Shown piece by piece: positions 35,459-48,669 of a DNA stretch of 64,000 nucleotides (its first letter is position 1; every line of letters begins with the position of its first letter). A program made the position numbers and the translations under genes. The stretch comes from Castanea sativa (Eukaryota; Streptophyta; Magnoliopsida; Fagales; Fagaceae). The stretch covers positions 37,375,634 through 37,439,633 of the forward strand of contig NC_134014.1 in the NCBI RefSeq assembly GCF_040712315.1, in the 5' to 3' direction. Under the pieces are notes generated by a model. The model searched no databases. It saw only the letters and a list, made by a program, of their open reading frames with translations, and was not told the origin of the DNA.

Positions 35459-35689
35459 GTAGCTTTAATACCATTTGTTGGAGAGACTTTAAATGAGTAG
35501 CTAATGTAAGTATTTAACATATAAGAACATCATTTTAACTCAAAAGCTGAAACTTATGAATTATGGGCTAAACTATGTTATATTAATCATTTGCTCTTTT
35601 CATTATTAATTAATGTGAGATTTTACTCTCATGTGTATACTCAACAGGCTGCTTGTTTATATGGTGGATTTTCCATAAAAAAAGAAATG

Positions 35690-36110
35690 GAGCAGAAATC
35701 TTCTAGCCTCGTCGATTAGCAATAAGCCCAATCTTTTGAATTTCAGTTCTTAGTACTAGAGGAGGCTCTATTACCTAGAGAAAATCCCCTAAAAATAATG
35801 CTTTGTACACCAAGATCTATCCCTAGCAAATCGGATAGCCTGCATTGCAGATAGTGCTTTTGCTTCAGTATGTGTCCTTTTTTGCACTAGTTTTCCACGC
35901 GGACTAAGGACTTAAAGCTGCAGGTAAGTGTCTTTTTTTCATTCCAAAGAATGCCACTGCAGTTATCTTCTTCCCAAAGAATCACATACCAAATGGTCTT
36001 ACAGAACCAACATGGAGGAGGTGTCCAACTTGCATTTTATATCTCCAGATTCTCCACCATTACATTATGTAGTTGCTGTGAATTTTTTATTCTACTGATA
36101 TTCCCGCAAA
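35690..36110 (-). mobile_element. Decayed LINE RNase H domain
   Basis: The minus strand reads THTEAKALSAMQAIRFARD (about 35865-35810), then GVQSIIFRGFSL and VIEPPLV in shifted frames. This is the EA-x-L and D-x-L signature of the RNase H domain of plant LINEs. Frameshifts and stops throughout. Limits are approximate. Confidence 0.6.
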
Positions 36111-37256
36111 CTTCTTAACACGATCCTTGATAATGGGTTCACTTTCACCAGCTGTCCTTCATGCATGTACATAGCAATTCCTACATCGTCATATATGTAC
36201 CATGCTGTGATTAAAAATATCAATATTATGACTGTCTAACTTCTGCATTAAGGCTTGTGAAATCAGATTGCCCCTAACACATTTTTGGGTCCTGGTGTTA
36301 CTGTCCAAACCCCACTAGCCACTGCACATTTTTGTATCTGGATACCCGTTTCACAATCTTAAAAACATTCAATTATTTGAGCAAAATGTGGTAAAGTGCA
36401 AAATTGTTGCGAGTTTGAATGTCAACGTGCCACGTGACATTTGAGAGCACCCTGATGTGAGCCCGTCCTAGCTAAGGGCCCATGATAAACTACTAACTCT
36501 AGGGTTGAGAAATGAGTCATCACGTACGCTTTTTGATTTAGGTCTGAGAACTATTTTGACTCAACCAATGTGTAGGGATCTAACACCACCACACTTTGAG
36601 TCCGGAGTTAGGGTATGGGTGAGAGCGCTTTGATGAAGAATTCCTGACTCTTGTATTTTACATTGGCTAATATCCAAAGTTCTTGATCCCAATTACGTAA
36701 AAGCGCTAATCTCATTTAAAATGATTTCAACTTATATGTCAAGCCCAATAGTGTTTCCCCAATACTCAAGCCCATTCCTAGCCCAATGTATAATTTCCCA
36801 ATTAAATGGTGTTTGATGCCTTTACACCAGCGTACGCCAATTTGGAAGTGACGTACACCACTTAGGATGACCATAAAGAAAACACTACACACTATTGTCT
36901 TTCATTTTCTTTGGAGTTAATTTCCTTGATGGTGATAAGAATAGCCTTGAAAGAGAGAGATTCTAGTTGTTTAATTTCCAAAAGAATCATTTTGAAAAAC
37001 AAGACTCTCTCTCTCTCAAGGTACCCATTTCCATTATATTTTCCTTTTTGAAATCACTAATTTTTTTGTTTTTTTTTTGTTTTGTTTGAGTCCATCTTGC
37101 TAGAATTCGATCACTATATGTTTATCTTGCATAATGAGCTTAGTAAAGATTCCATCGAGAAACATAACAAAATAAATGTGAAACATATGTTTTATATATA
37201 CGTTTAATTATAGAAAAAAAAATTCATATTATTTTTGTTTTATACCATAAAGGGGA

Positions 37257-37299
<43 letters not shown>

Positions 37300-38323
37300 C
37301 ATTCACACACATGTAAGTGTATATGAAAAAGTATGTGTATTTTGCTATGATCGGAATCATGAAATAAATTTATTTTAATGGAACATGGACACAATCTATG
37401 TTTGTAGGATTCACCACCATACAAAAAGGAAGTTTTATGCAACTACACAAAATAATAAATCCTAAACCATAGGGTTAAATATGCAATCTCCCTAAACCTC
37501 TTTTTTATTTTTGTGACAAAAAGATAAATGGGCTAAAATACAAGTGGAGATCATCCCATCTCAATCTTAACACAGGACCCAAATGAAAATGGATGAGATG
37601 TAGATAGCCCCTCATGTGGAAGATCCGGAAGCCCAAAATGCCAGACAGTGGGCTAGAAAATTAGTTCGCCTATTTACAAAATAGAAATCACAAAATGGAA
37701 GTAAATCTCTGAGTGGGAGGAAGGGTCCGGGTTTAGGATGACATGGCATCGATGGCAAATTTGTAATCTCCTTCAAGGAGAAAATTTTTTAAGTATTCTC
37801 GGAGTATAGAGAAATTGTGCTCCCTCCTTTCACATTCATATTAGATTCCACCATGAATGTAATGAGTGGACCTCACTATGAATGTGAGAGAATAAAATAT
37901 TATTCTTCGTGCTTCAAGAATACTTAAGAATTACTCCTTCAAAGATTACTACTTGTAGCAAGTAGCAACTAAACTCATTCACTATTTCCATCAAAGGATG
38001 CCAACAAGCAAGCTTTGGCTGGCATATTTATTATTTTTGCCTATCACATTTTTTTTTTTTTTTGGTGTTATTGCTTTTAATTAGATTTGTATATTGTTCC
38101 CTTTTACTTAAATATAAAAGTAAATTGTTGAAATCAACCATCTTAAGGCAGACTTGTTAATTTATTTTGTGATTTATGTGAATGGATTGTTGTGATTGAG
38201 TTTGCGTTGAAGTCAAGTGGATTTCTTTTAATATAGAATTCCGTTTTCAAAAGAATTTTTGTTTGCCATAGACTTCTTGACGTTATTATTTTATAACCGT
38301 CATGATAGAAGCAGGGAAGTTTG
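36111..38323. other. Intergenic, no gene seen
   Basis: AT-rich sequence with an (AT)n(AC)n stretch at 37259-37312 and poly(T) at 38048-38064. ORFs here are short and compositionally unremarkable. Confidence 0.6.
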
Positions 38324-39030
38324 TTTCATACCGTACTGGCCGGTACGGCCGATATTTACCGTTCCGGCACCTTGGCCGGTACAGAAACAAGGTTGTTTCG
38401 TACTGGAAAATATACCGGCCATACCAGGTCATTTCGGCCATACCGAAGGAAAATTTCAGATTCCAGCCGGTAAATGCATACCGGACCGGAAAAAGAATTA
38501 TGTTTCTTTGTCACTCTCACCTTCCATCGGCGAGGCAGCGATGATCTCGACATTCTCGACCTCAAGTCGAGGTCGTGGACTGATTTGGCTGCTGCTCCTT
38601 CATCTTCATCTTCTTCTTCTCTCTCTTTCTCTGGCGTCTCTGCTACTTTCTCTTCCTCTCTCTTTCTCGGTTTTTTTTTTTTGAAACTTTTCTTTTTTCA
38701 AACCTCTCTGCCGGTCTGCCCAAGAAAAGACTTCATAGCCTTTTGATATTTTCAATGCATCAGAAGATGGGTTGGCATTTATTGAGTGGGTGGGTCTTTA
38801 ATTATTTAATAGGTTTTTTTTTTTTTTTGGCTTCTCACTTTTATATTAATGATGATAACTCCAAATATAAAAAAATAAAAAAGTTGTCAAAGTGATATAT
38901 TGATTTATTAGAAATATAATTTTGTATATTATATAAAATAGTAAAAAATAGCGGTAAACCGGTATTGACCGGTACTCGAAATATATCGTACCGTAGGCCA
39001 AACCGGTACAACTTCCGGTACGGTATTGAC
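38324..39030. mobile_element. TIR element, copy 2 (GTCAATA-CGTAC family), with C/T-rich insert
   Basis: The left part repeats 'ataccgtactggccggtacgg' variants. The right end TTCCGGTACGGTATTGAC matches the terminus of copy 1 at 31752, with the same following TTTCTTGG flank. Between them, 38500-38740 is a C/T-rich segment. One frame reads GSDDLDILDLKSRSWTDLAA then a Ser run, faintly like a kelch/F-box fragment. Capture of a host fragment is possible but unproven. Confidence 0.55.
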
Positions 39031-39119
39031 TTTCTTGGATAGAAGTATATAACTTGTTCGAAACTTGACATTTTGGATTGTAGGCACTGTTTCGAGATAG
39101 TAATCTCATGGACCATGGT

Positions 39120-42100
39120 TGCATATTGTTTTTTTTGTTTTTTGTTTTTTTGATTTGGACTACTGCTTCATTAGACTAAAAGAGAAAAAAAAATTACAAG
39201 CCAGATGCATCAGAGGCAATAACAGTTTCTAAGGAACTAGGGGTTTCCTCAACCCATACCTTATAAGTAGAAACAAATTTAGCATGTTGTGCCAATAGGT
39301 GGGCAGGCTTCAAAACTGCAAAAAAATTAAAGATGGAAACGAATGCCTTCAGGAACATTCGCCACAGCAGGTGGTACCCTTGTGCTCCTAGCCAAGAAGT
39401 TGCAGACTTGCAGCGAATCCCCCTCAAATGTAATGTCCTAAACACCTAAGTCCCTTGCAAACGGTACAGCAGCTTCCATGGCCTTTACTTCGGCTTCTAA
39501 AAGACCAAGTGTAGCATGAAAATTCTGGCTCAGAGCTCCAACCACTCGGCCCTTGTCATCCCGAATTAGCACTCCCATACCAGCAGTAGAAAGAGCATTG
39601 AAGACAGCTCCATCTACATTTGCTTTGTAAGCACTTGACATAGGAGGAATCCATAAAGTAGGTAGAGGGTTTGTTGCTGGAATATGACTGTCCTAGAGAG
39701 CTTTGTACTCTTCAATGATTCGAGTAGCTTCTAAGACCAAATTGGGCACTGTTTTTGGTACCTCACCATGCCTCACCCCATTTTTGTCATTCCATAGATT
39801 CCAAGAAATTGCCATGAAGTGTGTAAGGTTAACATCTGCTAGGCCTAAGTCCTTACTCACCTTCCTTAACATATCCACAAAAGAACAATCCCTTTCCATC
39901 ACCAAATTGCAGGCAACCCAAACTGAGGAAGACTTGTCACAATGAAGCAGAATATGACTAGTTGTCTCACTGCATTTTCCACATTGCTCACAGGTATCAG
40001 AACTGAGCATCTGTCTTCGACACAAGTTGGATTTTGTAAAGATTATGTTCTGACAAGCTCTCTAAACAAAGTTCTTTATTTTGTTTGGCACTTCAACACT
40101 CCAAATGGTTTTCCAAAGTTATTTTTGTCCACTAGCACCTGAGGTTCCTACTTGCCCTGTACCTACTGTAGCCATAGCAATCCAATAGGCACTCTTCACT
40201 GTGAAAATACCATTTGGTGTAGCTGCCCAAACCAGCTTGCCTCAAGGTAGATAGATACTTAGTGGAATGCTTAGTATATTTTCAGCCTCAAAGTTAACGA
40301 TAAACAACTCTCTTACTAGATCAGCTCTCCAGGTGCTGCGTTCTGCATCAATGAGGATATCAACTATTGCATCAATTGGCAGTAAGGTCCTTGGTGAAAT
40401 AACCCGATAAGTGGACGAAATAGGGATCCACTTATCCTTCCAAATCCGAATACTCTTGCCATCACCAACTTGCCACCGCATCCCATGATTAATAATAGGT
40501 TATGCAGCTAAAATACTATGCCAAACATAAGAAGGGTGTCTACCTATTTGTGCATTAACAAAGTCTGTGTCGGGGAAGTATTTGCTCTTAATAACTTTAT
40601 AAAAGAGTGAGTTGGATTCTTGTTGCAACCTCCAACCTTGCTTTGCTAGAAGGGAAAGGTTGAAAGCTTTCTGGTCTCTAAAACCCATCCCACCATTCAC
40701 CTTTGGAGTACATAGCTTTTTCCATTTCATCCAGGCCATTTTAAGCTCATCATTTTTCTGCCCCCACCAAAAGTTGCACACCATACTATTCAGCTCATCA
40801 CACAAGGACTTTGGAAGAAGGAAACAACTCATAGTGTGAGTTGGGATAGCTTGAACAATAGCCTTGATCAAAACCTCTTTACCAGCCATGGACAAAAACT
40901 TTTCTTTCCAACCCGACAGCTTATGTGCTACTCTTTCCTTTAGTTGCTGGAAGGTATTTCTTTTATTTCGGCCCACCAAGGATGGTAAACCCAGGTACGT
41001 CTCATGTTGGCCATTCACCTGCTGTCCTGTTGCCTTGTCATACACCTTCAGAAGTCTTTGGATTTCTTCACAATCAGCCGTTGTAGCATTACAAAAAAAG
41101 TAAGCTGTCATCCGCAAAGAATAGGTGAGTGATGTGGGGACTACGTTTGCAAACCTGAAGCCCCGAAGAGTGCCAACATTTGAAGCTCTATGTATTAAGG
41201 TTGAGAGACTTTTTGCACACAAAAGAAACAAGTAGGGAGAAAGGGGATCCCCCTAACATAGACCCCTAGATGGGACAATACGCCCTTGAGGAACACCATT
41301 AATGCGATTAGAGTATGTGATTGAGGTGACACAATTCATAACCATAAAAATCCACCTAGGATGAAAACCCATCTTACGCATAATATGTTCCAAACAACTC
41401 CACTCTACTCTATCAAAAGTTTTACTCATGTCAAGTTTTAAAGCCATAGACCTCGTTTTTCCACTTTTCTTTTGGCTAATAGTATTCATAACCTCAAAAG
41501 CAACAATCACATTGTCTGTAATCAGACGTTCAGATAGGAAAGTACTTTGATTTGCAATGATAAGATATGGTATAAGAGTCTTAAGCCTATTAGCAATAAC
41601 CTTAGAGGCTAGTTTATAGACAACATTAGATAAACTAATGGGTCTATATTCTGAGACCTTTGTGGGGCTCTTTACCTTAGGAATAAGAACAATATGTGTT
41701 TAATGAAAAGTAGGTGGTGCAATACCAGTACATAAAAAATCAAGAACACATTTTACTATGCTATCACCAACAATAGTCCAAAAATGCTGATAAAAGAGAG
41801 GGGGTATACCATCTGGTCCCGGGGATTTTAGAGGATACATCTGATCAAGGACCTTTTTAACCTTTGTAGCAGTAAAACCTCTGGTGAGCATGTGATTCAT
41901 CTATGGGTCACACCCGGTTGTATAGCATCCAGAAATTCTTGACAAATTACAGGTTGGGATGTGGCAAAAAGTTTTTGGTAGTATCTTGTGATAATATCAG
42001 CCACCTTTTCTTCATTTTCATGCGACATATCTGACTCATCCATGATACCCATAATAGTGTTTCATTGCTTACGATTCGAGGCCTTCTTATGAAAAAATCT

Positions 42101-43360
42101 TGTATTTTTGTCCCCCTCTTTTAACCAAGAGTTACAAGACCTTTGCTTCCACATTCTCTCTTCCAAATCCAGCAGTCAATTAACCTCCGCCCTCTGCTAA
42201 CAGACTTCTGAAGTGTTTGACATCCCCACTGATCTTGCCTCCAAAGCCTGAAGTAAGTCTTGTAATTTTGCTAGTTGTTTCCCAATATGGCCGAACTCCT
42301 TCCTATTACACTTAGATAGAGCCTCTCTACATCTCTCCATGCAACAAGTAAATTTATTACCCACACCTATCAGCTCTCCTTCTGTCCAAACTTCCTTTAC
42401 AATATCACCACACTTTCCATCCTTAAGCCACATGGACTCAAATCTGAACATCTTTTTTGGTTTTTTGCATTGTACCTTTTGATCGAACCTCAACATCAAA
42501 CAACAATGATAAGATGTCGAGGATGCCAAGTGGTAAAGTCTAGCGCTTGGAAACAAATTAATCCACTCTCTTGTTGCGAAGCCACAATCAATTCTTTCCC
42601 TAATCCAACCCAAGTCATTTCGAAACATACTCCATGTAAACCAAGAACCCACATAGCCAATGTCCTTCAATTCGCAAGAATTGACACAGCACCGGAAGCT
42701 ATCAATCTATCGAGATGGCCTGACCAACCCACCCTGCTTCTCTGTAACACTGAGGACCTCATTGAAGTCTCTCACACACAACCAAGGGAGATTACTTGTT
42801 GCAGCAAGTTAGGATAGGCGTGCCCATGACTCTGACCTTCCATGAGTATCAGGATTTCCATAGAATCCTGTCAAGCGCCAGTGCCCCGTAGAACCACCAG
42901 AATCAATGACTGCATCAATATGCCAGTGAAAGAAAGTCTGTACCTCCACTTTAATCTCGGGCTTCCAAAGCAAAGCAAGACCACCACTCTTCCCCTTACT
43001 TGGTACTACCAGGCCCTGAGTCAATCCTAGCAAATTCTTTATATTGGACATTCATTTCATGGCTTTTTGAGGAAGTTTGATTTCCATAAGAAAAACCAAA
43101 CTGGGAGCTTTAGCATGCACTATCTTCTTTAGTGCTTTAACTGTACGGGGGTTCCCAAGCCCCCGATAGTTCCAACTCAAAGTATTCATTGCTCCCAGTG
43201 GGGTTGCTTAGCAACCTCCGCCAATCCAAATTGATCCTCAAAGACTTTCTCAAGGACACTGCATCATTTAGCTTCAGCTTCTTCCCAAGCACTATATCTA
43301 CGATTTTAGAATTCACAAAGTCACACAATTTCCTTTTAGGATCTTCAATCTGATCTCTTA
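39120..43360 (-). mobile_element. Nearly full-length LINE with broken ORF2
   Basis: ORF2 starts at ATG 43189 (MNTLSWNYRGLGNPRTVKAL) with the apurinic endonuclease. Stops follow, including one after KAMK (~43052), and GDFNEVL appears as RDFNEVL. RT blocks are YPLKSPGPDGIP, YRPISLSNVVYK and LKLDMSKTFDRVEW. The FADD codons are present but out of frame after a shift near 41100. Downstream are the GMRWQVGDGKSIRIWKDKW segment, a zf-RVT cysteine cluster around 39950-40020, and RNase H at about 39190-39640. A T-rich tract at 39127-39151 is the decayed poly(A). Upstream 43364-43137 is a 75-codon frame of unknown role. About 4.2 kb; inactive. Confidence 0.88.
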
Positions 43361-43406
43361 TCACAGGGGGTCAATAAGTTTTTGGCCTATCAGATGGTAT
43401 CAGAGC
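43361..43406 (+). mobile_element. 5' LTR remnant and primer-binding site of a copia-type element
   Basis: 43361-43392 reads ATCACAGGGGGTCAATAAG.. ending GGCCTATCA, the same end as the LTR closing at 50373 and, inverted, the one starting at 56808. Two bases later TGGTATCAGAGC (43395-43406) is the standard initiator-Met tRNA PBS of plant copia elements. The rest of this LTR is absent; LINE sequence abuts it. Confidence 0.85.
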
Positions 43407-43463
43407 AGTCACACTCTGATTAGGGTTTAATCTTTGCTGTGTGATCCATTGACCCCTGTTGTC

Positions 43464-44348
43464 ATGGAAACTCTTGATTTTTTTGATTTGCATGATCTTG
43501 TGTTGAATGATGATGATGATGATGATATTCAAGATGCCTATTGCAAGTTTTATAATTTTTGTATGAAATCTCTTGAATGTTCTACAAAATTAAAAGCTAA
43601 ATTTAAAACGGTCAAGCTTGAAAAAGACGATTTGATTGCAAAATTGGATGAAGCCAATAATTTGAATGAGAATTTTAAAAATCAAATTTCATTACAGGTG
43701 GACAAAATTAAGAGTTTGGAAGAGCAACTAGTTGAATTTAAAACTGAAGTTGAAGAATTAACTAGTGCCAAACTTGTTGTTGAGCCTAGCTCAAAAGAAA
43801 AAGATTTTTATGTTCCCCCATTTAAAAGAAATAATGAAGAGTTGAAGGCTAATATTGCTAGGATAGACAAAGGTAAACAATCTGATGTTAACGCTAAAAT
43901 TTCTAAACCTATGTCTAAAACTCCTCCTAGGTTGAATGAAAAATCTGAATTTGTCCTCATTTGTCATCATTGTCATATTGTTGGTCATATTAGGCCAAAG
44001 TGTCCCAAGTTGAGGTCTCTGTCAACCTCTAAGGTTAGACCTCCTTCTAGGAAGCCGAGTAGCTCTAAAACTGCTCTTGTTTGTTACCATTGTGGTGTTT
44101 TTGGACACACTCGTCCTAATTGTTTCAAATTGTTTCCTCATAAGCGAGTGTCCAATAAGTCTCATCCTTTGTCTAAAGGATTTGTACCTATTCTTGGTGA
44201 GTTATTAAAAGTTTTGAGCTTTTTGACTCAATTTAAGGAGAATTCTAATTCTTCTATGTCCTTTAGTAAACATACTAGGACACGTGCCTTTTCATTTTCA
44301 CGGCCAAAGACTCATGTTGTAGGGGTGAGAAAGGAGCCTAAGACTTGA
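43464..44348 (+). CDS. Retroelement gag-like protein with two CCHC zinc knuckles
   Basis: Open frame of 294 codons from ATG 43464, 58 bases after the PBS. An acidic Asp run (NDDDDDD) at residues ~14-20 precedes a coiled-coil region (about residues 45-115, Leu/Lys/Glu heptads). A basic linker follows, then two zinc knuckles, CHHCHIVGHIRPKC (~residue 169) and CYHCGVFGHTRPNC (~residue 209), spaced as CX2CX4HX4C. Such knuckles bind retroelement RNA during packaging. No capsid domain, protease or polymerase follows, so this looks like a non-autonomous element's retained gag C-terminal part. The frame is intact. Confidence 0.8.
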   Translation: METLDFFDLHDLVLNDDDDDDIQDAYCKFYNFCMKSLECSTKLKAKFKTVKLEKDDLIAKLDEANNLNENFKNQISLQVDKIKSLEEQLVEFKTEVEELTSAKLVVEPSSKEKDFYVPPFKRNNEELKANIARIDKGKQSDVNAKISKPMSKTPPRLNEKSEFVLICHHCHIVGHIRPKCPKLRSLSTSKVRPPSRKPSSSKTALVCYHCGVFGHTRPNCFKLFPHKRVSNKSHPLSKGFVPILGELLKVLSFLTQFKENSNSSMSFSKHTRTRAFSFSRPKTHVVGVRKEPKT

Positions 44349-46329
44349 TTGTCTTTTCTGTTTGTCCTCTGCTTTAATTCTTTCTATCTGAAGTAGGACT
44401 CTCTTTGCTTGATTTCTTATTTATTTTTGGAATCATGCTTTCATGCATCTATACCTTTCTATTATGCCTTCATGCATTCGCATCTTTCTTTCATGCTTTC
44501 ATGTTGTTTGTCTTTTTTTGTTTGGTTGTTTAGTTTTTATTTTGTTTGTTTTCAAAACAAAAATAAAAAATCAGAAAAATACAAAAACAATGTGTGTTTA
44601 TGTACATTGGTTCTTGTGAACCTTAAAATGGCCATTGAAACAGAGTTTTCTAAACTTTGTATCATTTGTAGCTTAGATGAGCATCCTCATGCACAACTAA
44701 GCAAGTGAGCTTTGTGGCTCTTTGTTTGTGATAAGTAAGGTTAAGTGATCTCTTGTACTTAACACTCGTATCACTCTTTTTGATGGGAAGGACTAGAAAA
44801 TCCTGAGAGAAAGGCATAAATAACCATCTCACCACTGTTACCCGCCAATCATGACATGTCATCTGTATGCTTCGGCATAGCAAAAGTGCAATGTCAATGA
44901 CATCCGTATACTTCGTCATAACAAAAGTGCAATGTCAAAAAGTTTAACATAAATGGGTATTTCTTTTCTCTCTCTTGTATACCTATGCATGATTTGCTTG
45001 ATAAAATAAAATATGCAAAGAAAATACAAAGCAAAAAGAACAAAATGCTTTAAAACATGATTGCAAGTGTGTTTTTTAGGAGATGTGGGAGTTATAGGAT
45101 AGTACCCATCAAAAAGTTATGATTATGTGTGAGTTAAAGTGATTTTCTCATATCTTAAATCGTCATAACATTAAGACACTTGTGCAATCTTGCGATGTTT
45201 TTCATACACAACGCGCAATATTCTTTGCTATTCTTGATACATGTGTAGATACAATGTGATTTGGCCATCACAAGGTTTACATGTGTTGATGTATGCTAAC
45301 TAAACTGTCTCAACTTGTTTTTGAAATATAAAATTGGTTAGACTTGTTTAATGTGTGTGTGTGTGTGAGTTTTTGGGAGCTAAATGTTTAACTCTTGTTG
45401 TTTGAGAGGTTAAAATGTTGGTTGGTTCATTGGCTGAGTTGCATGTTTGATTGTATTCATATCTGTGTTTTTCTCCTCTTTGAAAAACTGTTTTTTTAAG
45501 CCATCTCGACATCTTCTCGAGACCTCTCGATACCTGACTTATCTGTCGAGATCTTCAGCTATTTTTTATCGCAATCTCGATAGCTTCTCGATAGCTGGTG
45601 GATCGATCGAGAAATCTCCTGTCCCCTCGATAGCTTCTCAATACCTCCTCGATCCATCAAGCTTCTGGTGTGAACTTTTCTGGACACCTCTCGATAGCTG
45701 CATCTATCAACGCCTGTGTTCTCGACACCTACCTCGACACCTGTCTCGATACCTCTCGACACCTTTATTTGTCGAGATTTACTGAGATTCTATATAAAGG
45801 TTCTCACGCGTTTTGGACTTCATTCTCTCGATCTCTCTCGATCTGTCCGCACCTATTCATCTCCCAAACACTCTCTTCTCTCTCAAAACCTTCAACCCAC
45901 GTGATTTTTGGTCTCTTTTGCTTCAAATCACTTGGTATGATCTCTCTTTCTCTCTTTCCTCATGATCTTTTCATGCATTCATACCTAGCTTTTGAGTTTC
46001 TAAAAATTTTAGGGTTTTTCAAAATTGTTGAGTTTTATGAAATTTTTGGGATGGGTTTTTACCAAACTGAATTTCAAATCTCATACATTGCATTACATGA
46101 GCATTATAACTGTATTATCATGCATTTAGATGTGTGCAATTTGATTGTGTGCTGGTAGGATTGGATTAGGCGGAGCCCATGATGTCTTTTATATTGCATG
46201 TCACATGTTCATGCATTTTTCATGCATACGTTCTTTCCTTTCAATATACTTGTTATAGTTGAAATGTGTTGGGACTTTTCTGAGTGTTTCTTTCTTCCCC
46301 CTCTCTCTCTAGTTTACGTTAGTGCGTCA
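44349..46329 (+). other. Spacer of the copia-type element with TCGA-rich repeats and an internal TATA box
   Basis: No coding capacity. 45505-45790 contains about a dozen variants of 'ctcgatagct / ctcgacacct', followed by TCTATATAAAGG (45791-45802). The order resembles an internal promoter for the second ORF, whose ATG is ~530 bases further on. The same TCGA-type motifs occur in the U3-like parts of the LTRs at 49563-49650, 57605-57690 and 58520-58610. Confidence 0.5.
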
Positions 46330-47458
46330 ATGACACCAAAACGTAAGTCTACTCTGTCCTAGAACCTTCTGCATTCTAGGGCCTCTTCGTCCTCTGATCC
46401 TACTCTTTCTTCTGTTCGGTTCCGTGATGAGAAAGCCCAAAAGGATTTCTTGGAGAACTGCTCTAAACGAGGTGTTCATTCAGAACGCCAAGGTATTTTG
46501 TCGGATTTCGTCGACACTAACCTTCCCAATGCCATTCACAATTGGGAATGGGAGTCACTGTGTGATGTCCCAGTCACATGTCCTTCCATGCTAATCCAAG
46601 AGTTCTACTCCAACATGCATGGAACTGATACTTCAGTACCTTTCTTTCATACTCGCGTTCGAGGTATGCGCATAGTAGTAACACCGGAGTTGGTATCCGA
46701 TGTGCTTCATGTTCCGAGGGTTGCGCATCCTGACTACCCCGGTTGTGAGCGTCTACGAACTGTGTCCATAGACGAGATGATCTCTACTTTTTGTGAGCAC
46801 CCAGCTGATTGGGGTGAGCATCAGTCTACATCATGTCGACCTTTTGCTAAAGGTCCTAGATTCTTAAACATGGTGATGACTTTTGTGTTGTATCCTCTCT
46901 CTCTCACTACAACACCTTCTTGAGGATCTTTCTATAGATTTTCCTTCACACTTCATTATTTCTATCATAGATGTGTATAGGGATACGGCTACCCGTGATA
47001 AGCTCATCTTTTCTTCTGCTATCACGCAGATTTTAAGCCATTTTTCTGTTCATTTTCTCTCATCCGACCACTTTTCCTTTATGTGTGCCATTGACTACGC
47101 TACCGTTAAACGGAGGGAGGCGCAGTTTCATTCGAGGCGATCTGGTTCGGCAGCTTCTCCCACTCCTTCGGCTCCTTTTACGTCCGCTCCCTCTTCTTTA
47201 GCAGGAGATGTGACTTTAGATGCGATCATGGCGCAGCTTCAGCACATGGATGCTCGCCTTGATACACTTTCTACGGAGTTGTATTAGGTGAACACCCGTG
47301 TTGGCCGTATTGCTAGACGGCAGGCTCGCCTTGATGGTTTAATAGAGTCTCCCTCTCCTCCTCCCGAGGTATCCGAGACACCTGATGATGGTTCTGGCGA
47401 TGATGATGATGAGGATGGAGATGCTAGCTCTTCCAGTTCTGACAAGATGTCTACTTGA
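46330..47458 (+). pseudogene. 'Putative plant transposon protein' ORF of the copia-type element
   Basis: The frame opens with MTPKRKSTLS and hits TAG at codon 11 (46360-46362), then continues open. RFRDEKAQKDFLENCSKRGV and EWESLCDVPVTCPSMLIQEF are the start of a domain often found in plant LTR elements and annotated as a putative plant transposon protein. About 30 bases are missing and the frame shifts near 46895-46925. It resumes with LLEDLSIDFPSHFIISIIDV, and a second TAG is at 47285-47287. A Glu/Asp/Ser-rich acidic tail ends at TGA 47458. Role unknown. The element's PPT lies 560 bases downstream. Confidence 0.7.
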
Positions 47459-48028
47459 CACTTTTACCCTTTGTCACTCGTGACAAAAAGAGGGAGTAGT
47501 TTTGGTTATGAGAGTAGTCATTCTTAGGGGGAGAGTTAGGACATAGGAGATTTTTGTTAGGGGGAGAGTTTGTTTGTTTGTTTTTTGAGGGATGTAGTGA
47601 GGATTACATGTATCTTTTCTTTTCTTTCTTTATTGGAGCTACATTGTTCTTGTACCTAGGTCTTGTGACCATTTTTACATTCATGATGCTTATCAAGTGA
47701 TATATACGATGATGTATGTTTTATTCACCTACCTCTACATGTGTTTTTTTTTTCTCTCTTTATACACATGTTTCTTTATTTTGTATGCAATCTATTATTT
47801 TTACTTCACACAAAGATGCTTTGATGTGTTTTGTTTAAAGTGTTTCAGAAATACAGGTTGTCAAAGTCTATTTGCCATAAACTCTCTTCTTGCAAAGTTT
47901 TTCAAGAGTTTGTGTTAGGATAGATTTTATTGTACTTAACAAGTGAGTATGAGTTGAGTGATTTATGACTTCTCTCATATGTTTATTTGTTTGTTGTGGT
48001 TTTTTCACGGATTGCCAAAGGGGGAGAT
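47459..48028 (+). other. 3' untranslated part and polypurine tract of the copia-type element
   Basis: T-rich region ending in AAAGGGGGAGAT (48017-48028), the plus-strand primer site directly before the LTR start TGTTAGGACATA. 47697-48028 is closely matched, inverted, by 58779-59110. Confidence 0.8.
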
Positions 48029-48153
48029 TGTTAGGACATATGTGGTTCACTTGTTTAGAACATATGTCATTCTTTTATGTAATTGGTTAATCCTTTGACA
48101 AAATGCACTTTACTTGTATTTGGGTAGATTTAGGATGTTTTAATACTTCAAAA

Positions 48154-48628
48154 AATAAGGTTTGCAAAAGTCATTTAAAATGCAAAGAACATACTTCCAA
48201 AAATCAACTCACATCAACATATGCAACAACAAGACCTATATTTGATCTAGCAAACTAACCCTCAAATACCCATTAGGAAACTAATCAACCAAAACCTTTT
48301 ATCAAAGCAAAAACTCTTCAAATGATATGAAATTTTTGGATTTTAACAAAACCGTTGCTATCCAAATCATCTTAACCCTCTAATCTAGCATTATTCACCA
48401 AAACTCATCAAGTATTTACTATAATAATCATTGAATAGAAAAACCCAAAGGATTTCATAAAAGAAATTGAGCAAAAAGCTTAGATTTTTACCTTAAATTC
48501 TTGTTGGGAAAAGGCACAAATAAATGAATATATGGTGGCTAGAGGGATGATCTAACGGGGTTGTTCATGAGAGATGAAGAGGGAGTAAGATTTGGGTGAG
48601 AGGAAGGGAGAGGCTGCAGCACAAGAAA

Positions 48629-48669
<41 letters not shown>

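Noticed and set aside
45447..45904. Overlapping ORFs of 62-162 codons
   Set aside because: Repeat-driven frames across the TCGA motif cluster; better explained as a regulatory region of the retroelement.
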